A DNA stretch of 64,000 nucleotides from Myrica gale. Taxonomy: Eukaryota > Streptophyta > Magnoliopsida > Fagales > Myricaceae. Positions 1-10,170 of the stretch are shown here, piece by piece. The position numbers were made by a program, and so were the translations under genes. The stretch's first letter is position 1; each line of letters starts with the position of its first letter. The DNA lies in contig OZ005610.1 of the NCBI GenBank assembly GCA_963930655.1, forward strand, positions 9,863,001 through 9,927,000, in the 5' to 3' direction. The notes below the pieces were generated by a model, which searched no databases, was not told where the DNA came from, and worked only from the letters and a program-made list of their open reading frames with translations.

Positions 1-1781
1 GTATCACAAGTATTTAGAGATTTTCAAGTGATATAGTTCCATCAAGACTCGAGAAGATCATGTTTATCTTCATGAACACTTAAGATTCAAACTTATTTGA
101 TAAGGAATTACAACTCAATTTAGACTTAGTTGGCACGGAATTACGCCAATATTCAAATTCACTTACAATTGTAATGCTGAAAATAGAAAGAATGAGTATC
201 AGTATTGGAGAGAGAGAGAGAGGTAACAAATTCTATAGATTGATGTGATTCTCTAGTTTTGTCCTTGAGGACAAGGGCAATTTTAAAGGAAGTGGGATGT
301 TACGTACTTGGCTATCTAGAAATCTTTTCAATTGTGAGTTCTTGCTTGTATAGGAGGTTGGTTTTCCTCGAATTAAACCAAATTAGGAGTTTTGTTGGTT
401 TTTTCAAAAGAATCAACATTGTTATATGCCTACACGTAACAGTAGTCTAGCTTTGGCTTCTCAAAAAGGGGAACAGGAGGCTTCCTAATGCAAGCAGCAA
501 GATGGTGGGTTTTTTTTGGTTCTAGTTAAATTCAACTTTAGGAGTTTTGGGTAGTCTCATAATTTGAAAATCTCTAGCTATGGGCTGAAACTTCAGTGCA
601 TGGGATCTTATTTTGGTCTTAGGTCTTCTTGTTTTTCATTTTTCATATTTTATGTGATTGGGTTTCAATTGTGGGTTTCACTAGCTAGTCGATTTGTTTT
701 AGTTGTTATTGCTCTAAGAGTCCAAGTCCGCTAGATTATGATTAAATACCTATAGATTTGGATGTAATGCTTTTTTAAGAATACGATTATTTAATTAAGA
801 AGATGGCTATGAAAACTGTCAGCAACTGTTTCTCTTGAGGATTCAGTGATGCAGTCTTTCTCCAAGGTGTGATGCAAAGAAAATCCCAAGTCTGATACTT
901 GGCTGTAATTGGTGTGTTGTTTAGGTTTGTCTATTCTTTCTTCTCTTATTTTCTGTTTAATTTACTAGAATTCCACCAATTACAGCAATATTTGATCTTG
1001 TTTTGCAGAGTACATCCCTAAATCCAATGCTAAAGAACTCTCGAACCATCCATCCTTCAAATAGCTTCCCAACAACGTAAAATACCAAATTATTGTGTGG
1101 GTGTTTACTGCCCATAAACAGCGACTAAACTCTAAGTTTTCTCTCTATTTCATCTCTAAATGTACATTTGCCTAATGCCATTACAAACCTACTTTCCCGT
1201 AATATTTTCCATCCCTTTAGCTGTCAAAATCCTAGCCCTTGTGTTATGGACCATTTGGGGAGTATGAGATCCGTCCCACATTAGTAGTATGGGATGCCAA
1301 TGTGGGATTTATATGCCTTAGGCTCCCTTCCCTCTTGAGCTAGCTTTTAGGGGTGAGTTCTCATAAGGCATGTAACACCTTGCTTGGTAAACCCGACACC
1401 TACAAGTTGCTGTACAGATAATTCTGCCTCAGACTTGGTATTTATAATTGTCTGAAAAGAATGAGTTAGTCCATTTACAGTATATACCCATATACTTTAG
1501 GCATCTCTTCGATTGCAGAATTGTCCATTTACTTTTTTAATGGGTGTGATCTGCATAAATTAAAAAGAATTTGTATCTGTCAAGATCATCATATTCTGAG
1601 ATTATTTCTAAATTTTAGGGGCTTTAGATTTTGGATCATTCTGGGGTTGGTAATACTTCTGTTGTTAGTGTTGTACATTGGGATTGTTTGGTGATCCTCA
1701 TGTGATCCCTTGTTGTCTTGCTTCACACCCTTCAATAATTTTTTTGAAGTCATATAAAGAATTCTATCATGACTTGTGCAG
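1..1781. other. No gene seen; probable intron or 5' flank of thioredoxin f
   Basis: AT-rich sequence without a convincing coding exon on either strand. The next exon opens with an acceptor (AG at 1780-1781) in the middle of a tryptophan codon, so this stretch is probably the end of a long intron whose first exon lies before the window. I looked here for the first exon of thioredoxin f (transit peptide plus a segment ending in TG) and did not find it. A short GA microsatellite lies near 211-222. Confidence 0.5.
1274..1307. repeat. Short inverted repeat, probable transposon remnant
   Basis: The nine-base arms TCCCACATT (1274-1282) and AATGTGGGA (1299-1307) are exact inverted copies around a 16-base loop. 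The flanks read like a dispersed plant repeat, but no element boundaries or target duplications are visible. Confidence 0.3.
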
Positions 1782-2151
1782 GTGTGGTCCATGCAAGGTG
1801 ATGGCTCCCAAGTTTCAAGAACTGTCTAAGAAGTATCTTGATGTTGTATTTCTAAAGCTTGATTGCAACCAAGAAAATAAGGTCTGTAGCTGTGTCATGT
1901 GTTTTACAAATTCCTCTGCAAAAGCTAGAGGAAACAGATAATATTCTCTTAAATTAAATGGACTCCCCACCATTATTTTTCTCTGAAATTGTGGTGTTAC
2001 TTTAAATTGTTGGCAGCTTTTGGCAAAGGAGCTCGGCATAAGAGTCGTTCCTACTTTCAAGATTCTGAAGGAGAACAAGATTGTAAAAGAAGTCACAGGG
2101 GCCAAATTCGATGATTTAGTCCTTGCAATTGATACCATTAGATCCGGGTAG
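1782..2151 (+). CDS. Thioredoxin f-type, chloroplastic, last two coding exons (5' part missing)
   Basis: Thioredoxin f is a stromal disulfide reductase that passes electrons from ferredoxin-thioredoxin reductase to Calvin-cycle enzymes such as fructose-1,6-bisphosphatase. Two exons are visible: 1782-1881 and 2017-2151, both with GT-AG borders and in a continuous frame. The first carries the active site CGPC followed by KVMAPKFQELSKKYLD and LDCNQENK, whose cysteine matches the third, regulatory cysteine typical of f-type thioredoxins. The second encodes KELGIRVVPTFKILKENK, including the cis-proline region, and ends in IRSG-stop. The tryptophan of WCGPC is split by the intron: only its final G is here, preceded by an acceptor. 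The transit peptide and the start of the thioredoxin fold are not in the window. There is no stop or frameshift in what is visible, so I favour a real gene cut by the window edge with a first intron of at least 1.78 kb. A 5'-truncated copy is the alternative. Confidence 0.82.
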
Positions 2152-2647
2152 AAACTCTCTTTTCTCGTATTTTCCACTTGCATTGTTCATAATATATATT
2201 CAACAGCTTCCACTTCAAACCACTTATTGGAGTGGTATGAATTTGATTATATCATGTTGCTTATAAAATTAATATTGAAAGGAGGAACGCAATCGCATTC
2301 AGTTTCCAATTTGTTTTAAATTAAAATTGGCTAAAAGATATATTTGATGTAACTGCTGAATAAGCCATTTGCCTAAAAAATATAGGCGAACAAATAAGTC
2401 CGTACCCTGCTCTTTTTCTTTTTCGTTAGGAAATTCAAATGGAGTTAATCCTTACATTTACAAACTAATTGGGGATTTTTCTTTGGGTTTTGGGAGGGGG
2501 TGGGGTAATCCAGAGATGTTTGTTCTTTTATTTGGACGTGTCATATAAATTAAAATAAACATTCATACCTTTATTATTGGGGTAATCTTCGGCCACTTGC
2601 AAGTCTACCAGAGGCATAACACACAGTGAACTGTGAAGGTAGAGAAT
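2152..2647. other. 3' flank of thioredoxin f, no gene
   Basis: AT-rich sequence downstream of the stop codon, presumably 3' UTR and intergenic DNA. I see no second gene. Confidence 0.5.
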
Positions 2648-2752
2648 GTTAAGCACGCACATCTAAACTGACAATACTAGTGCTTAGCTATATAGTTTAT
2701 GTTAAGCACGCGCATCTAAACTGACAATACTAGTACTTAACTATATAATTTC
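2648..2752. repeat. Two-copy tandem repeat, period 53 bp
   Basis: The unit beginning GTTAAGCACGC at 2648 repeats at 2701 with a few substitutions. Both copies contain ATCTAAACTGACAATACTAG. A simple local duplication. Confidence 0.85.
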
Positions 2753-2960
2753 TTAAATTGCTCGTATTTGTGTAATTTGTAAGTATCCATTTCATGGCGA
2801 TTTTGAACATTTTGTGCTTTGCAATTTCATTCACGACCATTAAGTAAGGTATGACTAACAATTTCTTTGTTGAGTGGAAAGTGCATTTGCCATTTCTGTT
2901 TTGTTTTTCAACTATATTCATTTTTTAGTAAACCAAACCATCAATTGGGATAGAAATCCG

Positions 2961-3183
2961 GACTCGGATTCCCTCCTAAGAGAGATTACCTAATCGGTTC
3001 TAACAGGTCATTGGATGAATGACTAACACATTAATGAATTCATCTAATGATCTATATTAAAATATCAAAAAAAATTCTATATGTAATATAAACCATTGGA
3101 TTGACTCATTAATGTGTTGTCATCCATCCAATGATCTGTTATGACCCATTAGATAATTCTCTATTAAGAGGGAATCCTTTCCC
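2961..3183. mobile_element. Mutator-like MITE with long inverted arms and 10-bp TSD
   Basis: The flanks carry the identical 10-base duplication TAGAAATCCG at 2951-2960 and 3184-3193. Inside, the arms are long imperfect inverted copies: GGATTCCCTC near the left end and GAGGGAATCC near the right end, continuing through TCATTGGATG / CATCCAATGA and CACATTAATGA / ATTAATGTG for about 80 bp each. A 9-10 bp target duplication with long arms is typical of non-autonomous Mutator-like elements. There is no coding capacity. It lies about 450 bp upstream of the KRI1 start codon. Confidence 0.85.
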
Positions 3184-3329
3184 TAGAAATCCGCCACCCT
3201 TCCTTTCTCTTGCAAACTAGTCGTCTTGTCTAAACAAGCTTAAAAGTTTCGCCTTTTGATTGTCTTCATTTTTTGCATGGTGAGAAACACAACGAATAAA
3301 GGTGAGGGTATCTCTCTCCCCTCTTGTCA

Positions 3330-3510
3330 TGGGCCTGCCTCTCTCGTATTGCCCACCTGAGACGGACTGCACGGGCCTTAAGGCTTAAAAAACCCTAATT
3401 GCATCGCCCCGACTTTAAAATAGACGGCCGAACAGTCTCCATTTGATGAGTTCAGCTTTCTCTCACCAACTGAGACGGACCGCCCGGTTCTTAAACCCCT
3501 AATTTCCCAC
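3330..3510 (+). promoter_or_regulatory. KRI1 upstream region with telo-box, TGGGCC motif and a duplicated module
   Basis: AAACCCTAA (3390-3398) is a telo-box and TGGGCC (3330-3335) a site II-type element; this pair is common in promoters of plant ribosome-biogenesis and ribosomal-protein genes. A module beginning CTGAGACGGAC occurs at 3357 and again at 3470 (spacing 113 bp). In both copies it is followed by a CCTAAT-containing segment, so the regulatory block seems to have been duplicated. The transcription start was not determined. Confidence 0.55.
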
Positions 3511-3636
3511 TCGAAACCGCAACTCCCTTCTTTCTATCGGTCATATAAGAAGATAAACCGCTGTCTCATCTCTGCCTGTGTCCGGAAAAGCCTAATCGAA
3601 TCCCCCAATCTCAGTAGACATTGCATTCGACGAAAA

Positions 3637-5520
3637 ATGCCTCTGAGATTATTTGAAGGCAGCGACTCCGAAGATGACGACGTATCCAAGATCCAGATCG
3701 ACCCCGAGTACGCCAAGAGATACGAGCACAACAAGAAGCGGGAGGACCTCCATCGCCTCCAGGAGCTCAAGAAGAAAGGTCTCGTGCAATCGTCTTCGGA
3801 GTCCGGATCATCCTCTTCTTCAGACGAAGAAGACGATGATTTTGTCAACTCCAGCAAGAAAGATAGAGAATTTTTTGAGGCACTGATCAAGGTAAAGAAG
3901 CAAGATCCTGTCATTAAGAGCAAAGATGTTAAGCTATTCGAATCCGACGAAGAAGAAGAAGAACCAGCAGAAGAAGATGCGAAGAATAAGAAGAAGGCTA
4001 TGTATTTGAAGGATGTGGTGGCGAAGCAATTGATAGAGGACGGTCCGGAGTTGGAGGATGAAGAACTGGAAGGGAAGTTGGAGGACGCAAAGAAGAAGAG
4101 TTATGCGGAAGAGCTAGAGGACATAAGGAGGGAGTTTTTGGACGCGGCAGCGGATGAGGATGAGGGAGGCGAATTGTTGAAAATGAAGGAGAAAAATGAG
4201 GAGTATGAGGAGAAGGGTGGTGAGTTTGTGAGGAAGTTGGATGAGTATTTTGGTGGGGATGGGGAAGTAGATGAGAGTAACAAGTTTTTGAAGGAGTTTT
4301 TTAGGAGTAGGATGTGGGTAGATAAGGAAGTGGAGTGTAGGGAGATTGGAGAGGATGAGTTGGAGCGTGTTTTGGAGGACGAGAGGGAGATTGAGAGGCA
4401 AGAGGAGTACGAGTATAGGTTTCAGGAGAATACAGGGGATAGAGTGATGGGTCACGCTCGGAAAGTGGAGGGGTCGGTGAGGAAGAAGGTAAACTCCAGG
4501 AAAGAGCAGAGGAGGAGTAAAGAGGAGAGGATGGATGCAGCCAGGATAGAGAGGGAGGAGGAATTGAAGCATTTGAAGAATTTGAAAAAGGAGGAGATGG
4601 AAGAAAAGGTGAGAAGGATACTTAGGACAGCGGGGATCAGGGAGGATGAGGTTGTGCCATTGAGTCGGAAGGAGTTGGAAGGGGAGTTTGATCCGGAGGA
4701 GTATGATAGGATGATGAAGGCCGCATTCAGTGAGAAGTATTATGAAGAGGAGGATGCAGACCCGGAGTTTGGGAGCAATGGGGATGAGGATGAGGGAGAG
4801 ATTGGGAAGCCGGATTTTGAGGAAGAGGACAGATTGCTGGGACTTCCAAAAGATTGGGATGAATGTGGGCCTGGTGATGGGTTTTTAGCTGCGAGGGAAA
4901 GGAGTTTGAAGACTAAGGTGGTTAATAGTGGTGCAAATGACCATGAAGAAGAGAAAGAAGCTGAAGAAGGTAAGGGGAAGAGGAAGCGTAAAAAGAGTGC
5001 TCTTTTGGAGAAAGCTAAAGAGGCCATGATGGAAGAATACTATAAGTTGGATTATGAGGACACGATTGGAGACTTAAAGACAAGGTTCAAGTATGCAAAA
5101 ACAAAACCTAATAGATATGGTTTGAGTGCTGAAGAGTTATTGGTGATGGATGAAAAGGAGTTGAACCAGTATATTTCTTTAAAAAAGCTTGCCCCTTACA
5201 AGGAGGAGGAATGGAAGTTAAGTAATAAAAAGAGATTCCAGCTAAAAATGAGGACTAAAGAACTTCTACGAGGTGGAAAAGTAGAGGACCAGAATGGTCA
5301 CAAGAAGAAGAGATTGAAGAATAATGGAGAGAAATCAGCTTCATCAGTGGGTGACGCGGAAGATGGGAAACTGCAGTTCCAGGGATTAAATGGTGATATG
5401 AGCAGTTTATCAAGGCAAGCTAGGAGAAGACGACACCAAGCTGAAGTTAAACTATCTCATTCAAGGCTCATGGCATATGGAAAGATACCTTCCAAGTCTA
5501 AAAGTAAAGCAAAGCACTAA
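3637..5520 (+). CDS. KRI1: KRI1 homolog, nucleolar ribosome-biogenesis factor
   Basis: Single-exon gene of 627 residues. In yeast KRI1 binds KRR1 in the nucleolus and is needed for 18S rRNA maturation and 40S subunit assembly. The N-terminus MPLRLFEGSDSEDDD and IDPEYAKRYEHNKKREDLHR are characteristic. The protein is very acidic with alternating Glu/Asp and Lys/Arg blocks and long predicted helices. The central Kri1 region holds the signature GLPKDWDECGPGDGFLAARE, and residues about 465-545 match the Kri1 C-terminal domain (YYKLDYEDTIGDLKTRFKY, then NRYGLSAEELL and LKKLAPYKEEEWKLSNKKR). The C-terminus is basic, as expected for a nucleolar RNA-associated protein. The start is the first ATG of the frame and begins the conserved N-terminus. 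The length fits plant members, and the upstream telo-box and TGGGCC motif fit a ribosome-assembly gene. No breaks seen. Confidence 0.96.
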   Translation: MPLRLFEGSDSEDDDVSKIQIDPEYAKRYEHNKKREDLHRLQELKKKGLVQSSSESGSSSSSDEEDDDFVNSSKKDREFFEALIKVKKQDPVIKSKDVKLFESDEEEEEPAEEDAKNKKKAMYLKDVVAKQLIEDGPELEDEELEGKLEDAKKKSYAEELEDIRREFLDAAADEDEGGELLKMKEKNEEYEEKGGEFVRKLDEYFGGDGEVDESNKFLKEFFRSRMWVDKEVECREIGEDELERVLEDEREIERQEEYEYRFQENTGDRVMGHARKVEGSVRKKVNSRKEQRRSKEERMDAARIEREEELKHLKNLKKEEMEEKVRRILRTAGIREDEVVPLSRKELEGEFDPEEYDRMMKAAFSEKYYEEEDADPEFGSNGDEDEGEIGKPDFEEEDRLLGLPKDWDECGPGDGFLAARERSLKTKVVNSGANDHEEEKEAEEGKGKRKRKKSALLEKAKEAMMEEYYKLDYEDTIGDLKTRFKYAKTKPNRYGLSAEELLVMDEKELNQYISLKKLAPYKEEEWKLSNKKRFQLKMRTKELLRGGKVEDQNGHKKKRLKNNGEKSASSVGDAEDGKLQFQGLNGDMSSLSRQARRRRHQAEVKLSHSRLMAYGKIPSKSKSKAKH

Positions 5521-7271
5521 ACATCAGGCGTTATTCATTGAGGCGGTGGACAGGTGATTCTTTCTTGAATATATTGTTTTTGAACTTTGAGATATATGAT
5601 GTTTGTCTCTTGTATCTTTGTTAATGTTTTCTTGTCTCTCAATTGAAACAATGTGTTGAAACATAGAAGGGAAGTCTTATTATATTAGATTTTGAAACTT
5701 GTACGAGCTTAAGATAGTTCAGTTGTTGCAACTATTTTCCCTATTTATTTTTCAATGTGTGTTTTTTTTTGCTTTAACTCTTTAGAACTTGTTAAGTCCT
5801 GTTTATTATTCGATTAATTCCTAAGATTTACAACCGACTGTGATCCAGGATGAAAACGAATAGAGGGATCCTGTACATAAGATTCCTATGTGTTTGCTAG
5901 AAATAAGTGTGAACGGGTGTCAAATGGTAGAGAATCTATTAGATCGCTTGCTTTGGAAATCTGAACTAGACGAACCATGGTCTTGGTTGATTCAGAGTTA
6001 CTTATGAATTCACCCGTAGTATATGTCTAGAGCAGCATCGAAAGTCCTGGCATCTCTTTGGGCGAAAATGTGATGGGAATCTGCTGAACTGCCCTTAATT
6101 ATGTGCTGGGGTTGAGAACATTGACAGAAGTTCTTTGGGCCAAAATGTGAATGTTTTACTAGTTATTGTACAAACATTAAAAACTTTTCCCCTGAATATA
6201 ATAATAATAAAGTCATAAATTTTCCTATCCTTTCATCAACTTGATGAGTTGATCTGGAGATATTAGTTGAACCATGATTTGGTTTTGTCTTTCGGTTCTT
6301 GTGATAAACATATGATCAGTCAAGCTTTGCAAAATTTGACATGTAGACTTGCAACAGTTGTGTCCCAAAAGTTTGTTGTTATAGAATCTTTTGGCTCATC
6401 AAACTTTCATGATTTCTGTTGAGTAAAGGCAAAGTCAGGTTTTAATTGAGCTATAGTTTGTGTAAATTTTAACTAGCCAATCTTAAGCTGGCAAAAAGCT
6501 TGACTAGGCTTGGTGCATTTGCAACCCAAATGTGTGCCTGTGGTTGAACTCGACTTTGCTGTACGGTTGCTTTTGGTAGCTAACTTTTAAGAGACTCATC
6601 TCAATCTCCCCATTCACCACCCCAACTCATGGATCAATATCTGTAACTTGGTATGCAAGTGTTATTGTTATATGTAATTTTGATGTTTCATAGTACAGTA
6701 TCTAGTGTGTCTGTCACTTATACCAATGTATATTTAAGATTTGCCTTTATTTAGCATAAACGGAGAGGTAATAATGAGGGTTTTGTTTGTTTCTTTTGTT
6801 GAAAAGGAAAACTGTGTTACTTTGGTTACCATTTTTTAATTTGTGGGGAAATCAAACTTTATACCCTCTAGCTACCACACCTTTTACAATTGCACTCCAA
6901 ATTATCATACTTAACACATTGCTCCCAATACTATTAATAGGTTTATACTTTGCACCCCATGTTACAATATGACTTCCAAGATTGTGTCACGTGATTTTTC
7001 AATGGTAGTTTTGTAATGTGTCAAGTTTGATAGTTTGAGTTTAAATTACAAATGTAGTATTTTCCAAATTTTATTAAACAGTAGGACTCCTACAGAAGTG
7101 TACCTTTTTGACATTATAATTGTGGAATGCAGACTTGCAAGGTGGAGTTCTTTCATCTATGTTGTATGATTGACTATCCATCTGTATCTGAAATTCAATT
7201 CTGCAAAACATAGTCACTTTGGTCGTACAGGATTTACGTGCAGCTTAAATGCCATATTTTGTTGCCCTTGT
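5521..7271. other. KRI1 3' flank, no gene
   Basis: AT-rich sequence holding the KRI1 3' UTR and then intergenic DNA. Open frames are short and show no recognisable protein. No element boundaries found. Confidence 0.5.
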
Positions 7272-7478
7272 ACTAATAGAAGCCACGTCCTTAAAGTTTG
7301 TGACACTTGGAACACTTTTCGGATTACGTTTATCATTCTTGCACATGTTTATGTTCCAATCGTTGTTACTTACTAATATAAGTCACATCCTTAAAGTTTA
7401 TGCGACACATACTTGGAACATTTTTCGGATTACGGTTATCATCCTCGCACACGTTTATGTTCCAATGGTTGTTACTTT
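7272..7478. repeat. Two-copy tandem repeat, period about 100 bp
   Basis: A unit starting ACTAATA at 7272 repeats at 7372. The copies share CCTTAAAGTTT, TTTCGGATTACG, TATCAT and TTTATGTTCCAAT and differ by scattered substitutions and a short insertion, so the duplication is not recent. Short open frames here are a by-product. Confidence 0.8.
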
Positions 7479-8558
7479 CTATTTACCGTTCTTTTCCGAC
7501 CTCTGACGGGTAAGATATAGGTGAAGTCAACCTCAATATCTGGCATTGATATTGTTTGCTAGATTGTTATGAATATTGGGGCAGGTTGTTTCTCTGACGA
7601 TGATAGTTGTGTAATGAATTATAGTTGTTGACAATATTATTATGGTTTTGATGTGCGCAGGGCATGACCCAGTGAATGATGTTGTATCTCTCTCTTCGAA
7701 TGAGATTCTAATTGGGTTCGGCTCTTTTTCAGGTCATTTGCGTCTGTGTCCGCTGTTTTTTAAATGGATGGAACACCCGTTTGAGAAATGGAATCGGAAG
7801 GCTAAGCCATTGCCACCTCATTGAACTCTAAAAAGACAACTTCTTTTAGTCACTTTACTTCCGTTTGGGTTGCCTCTTTATTCTCCCTTCCCTTTTGTTT
7901 CATATATGGGTTTGTGCACAAAAAGTTTTGCAGAAAACTCTCTCGTCTCTCTAATTCTCCAATGTCAACACCCTCCATCCGATTTAGCCGGTCTCGTTTC
8001 TCATATCTACGCTGTGATTCAGTTGCACTATAGTAGGAAAGCTTTCAAGCTCAATTATGGATTTCTTAATTTCTATTGAGTAGCATGACTTCTGGTTTTG
8101 CGAAATGTTTTGATCTGTAACGTCGGTTTCATATCTGACTTTCTGTGATATATAGAGGGTCTATATAACTTATCTTGTTTTGTAACTTATAAGCTGCGTG
8201 GAGCACCTTTTGCTCATCCGTGCATCTCACTCGTATGTCGGAAATCTAATTTTCAGGCAGTCACATTGTCGAGTTTACCATGAGAGTTGCTTATTGAACT
8301 GATCAAAGGTGCATCCATCCGTTTGCATGTCCCCTCATTTATTTGCCTTCTTCATCTACTGGGTCATAAACTGGGCTAGATTTCGGAGCATCCCCTCAGT
8401 AGTTAATTTTTGGTTAGGCTGCCCCAGTTCCGGGTCCGAATTCTCATTTCCCTCATTTCGCAATGATATTACTCTTGCGGAACACAACAAAAACAATGCC
8501 AAGAATAGATATTAATAACTAATCACCTTAGATATATCTCAAAATTAACACTAACAAT
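7479..8558. other. No gene seen
   Basis: Intergenic DNA with only short, unrecognisable open frames. I see no element ends or RNA gene. Confidence 0.45.
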
Positions 8559-8868
8559 GCTCTGATATAATTTGTCACGCCTCGTGCCCGCATTCAGAAT
8601 AAAATGCTAACTAAATGAGATTACAGTCACGAAAAATAACTACCATCCAGAATAATTAGCTTACTAATGCACATAAAGAAAATACTTACCAAGAAACATA
8701 GAAACCTATCTAGAGATTTAGGCGAGTATTAATATGGAAAAAGATATGGGTACAGTTAGAAATTTAAGAGAAGTAATTATAGAATTGTAGATAAGCAAGT
8801 TTAAGAAAATTTTCATGCCAATTCAATATAAGCAACTAAATGGAGGTGAGAATAGATTAATATAAAAT
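8559..8868 (-). repeat. Possible LTR end with primer-binding-like motif (fossil)
   Basis: GCTCTGATA near 8559-8567 resembles the reverse complement of the initiator-Met tRNA primer site that follows plant LTRs, and just beyond it a TG-starting block (8573) opens TGTCACGCCTCG. This could be one end of a decayed minus-strand LTR element. No partner LTR or duplication was found. Confidence 0.25.
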
Positions 8869-9485
8869 AAGGGTTAATTACAAATTCCCCTCACGAACTA
8901 TATTACTAATCGCAAAAACCCCTTTGAACTCTAACTCGTTGCAACTCACCCTCATAATCTACGAGAACTATTACGATTCTGTTTTGAACCCAGTTTTTCC
9001 GTTATCGTTGCTTGTTTTCCGTCACATGCGAGCAACACGTGAGCCCACCCTTCATGAATATATGAACATGCCCCCATTGAATTCGAAGAGAATAAAAGAC
9101 CCAAACATGTTACATATAATCCTTCAGCTGCATCAGCCTTGTCTGGAGCCTTAGCTTTTCCTACGCTGATATTGGATCACTTTCACCGAAAAGCGACATC
9201 GAGTAGATGTATAGGTAAGTTATTTGATTTTTTCATTTAGCTGACTTTTTTTAATGATTATTTTTGTCAATTATTTAAGCCTTATATTGATTACAATTTT
9301 TGATATAGGAAGATAAGGATGCATGCAGAGTAGAAAAAGTTTTGAGGCACATAGAGTTGGATGCACACGACGGTGAAGATAGATTATTATTTTTATTGCG
9401 TATTATATTTATTATATTGTGATTAATTATTTAATTGTATATTTTGTTATCTTTTTGAATAATTTTCTATCAATTTTTTTATTTC
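8869..9485. other. No gene; possible one end of a Mutator-type repeat
   Basis: The start, AGGGTTAATTACAAATTCCC followed by runs of CCCC and GAACT, resembles the terminus of common plant foldback or Mutator-like MITEs, but no matching inverted arm was found nearby. The rest is AT-rich without features. Confidence 0.3.
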
Positions 9486-9850
9486 TTAAAAATAAAAATA
9501 AGTCGTTCTAACGTTTGTTTTAACGTTCAAATACAAGGTGCCTCCATTACATTCGAATAGTATCCAAACTTTCGCGTTTTCATTCACAACATGTTCGAAC
9601 AACTTTTTTATTCCTCGATCGGTATATCGAACGGATTTAACGATATCCATTGGAACATCAAAAAATGTTCGAACTTGTTTCCACTTTCCTTCCGAAATTG
9701 TTTGAACGGTTTTCACGTCAACCGTTGTAACCGATTATGAACAGTTATGGATGTTCCATTTTAAAGTGTTGGAACAGTATTTTAAATATCGAACGTAAAA
9801 AGATTTAGGATTGTTCGAACGTTTATTTGCATTATCGAATGAATCAGTTA
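9486..9850. repeat. Cluster of GTTCGAAC-like motifs
   Basis: Within about 350 bp there are at least nine close variants of TTCGAAC or ATCGAACG on both strands (for example around 9590, 9625, 9668, 9700, 9788 and 9816). Dense short palindromic motifs are typical of subterminal regions of DNA transposons such as CACTA elements, but I could not find CACTA termini or a 3-bp duplication. A 76-residue open frame on the minus strand shows no known family. Confidence 0.4.
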
Positions 9851-10152
9851 CACCACAAAACACAAACTAGGATGTTTTATGATGTCCTAAATTTTACTCA
9901 AAAGTAAAGATATCAACCAAAACACAAACTCTCCTCTCGATTAACAGAAACAAAATACAGCACCCACCTCTTACGTAGTGATATGATACCAACAAACAAA
10001 TATTTGTAATATATTTAGACGTCAAACCCAACATGACACAAAAACTTGTTACAGCACCTGAATACAAAACCATAACTCTGAAACAATAACATTTACACCA
10101 TCCCACCAGTGAAAGCAACCTGTCCCGATGCCCTGTCTCACGTCGTTTGATG

Positions 10153-10170
10153 CCCCCCCCCCCCCCCCCC
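10153..10170. repeat. Poly-C tract (18 C)
   Basis: Uninterrupted run of 18 cytosines. Such tracts are prone to length error in sequencing. A second run of the same length occurs at 40746-40763. Confidence 0.95.

Noticed and set aside
4114-4572. 152-residue minus-strand frame opposite KRI1
   Set aside because: Antisense to the Glu/Lys-rich KRI1 coding sequence, giving a Leu/Pro/Ser-rich chance product.
7642-8079. Short open frames of 60-70 residues
   Set aside because: No recognisable domain, no codon pattern or splice context, in AT-rich intergenic DNA.
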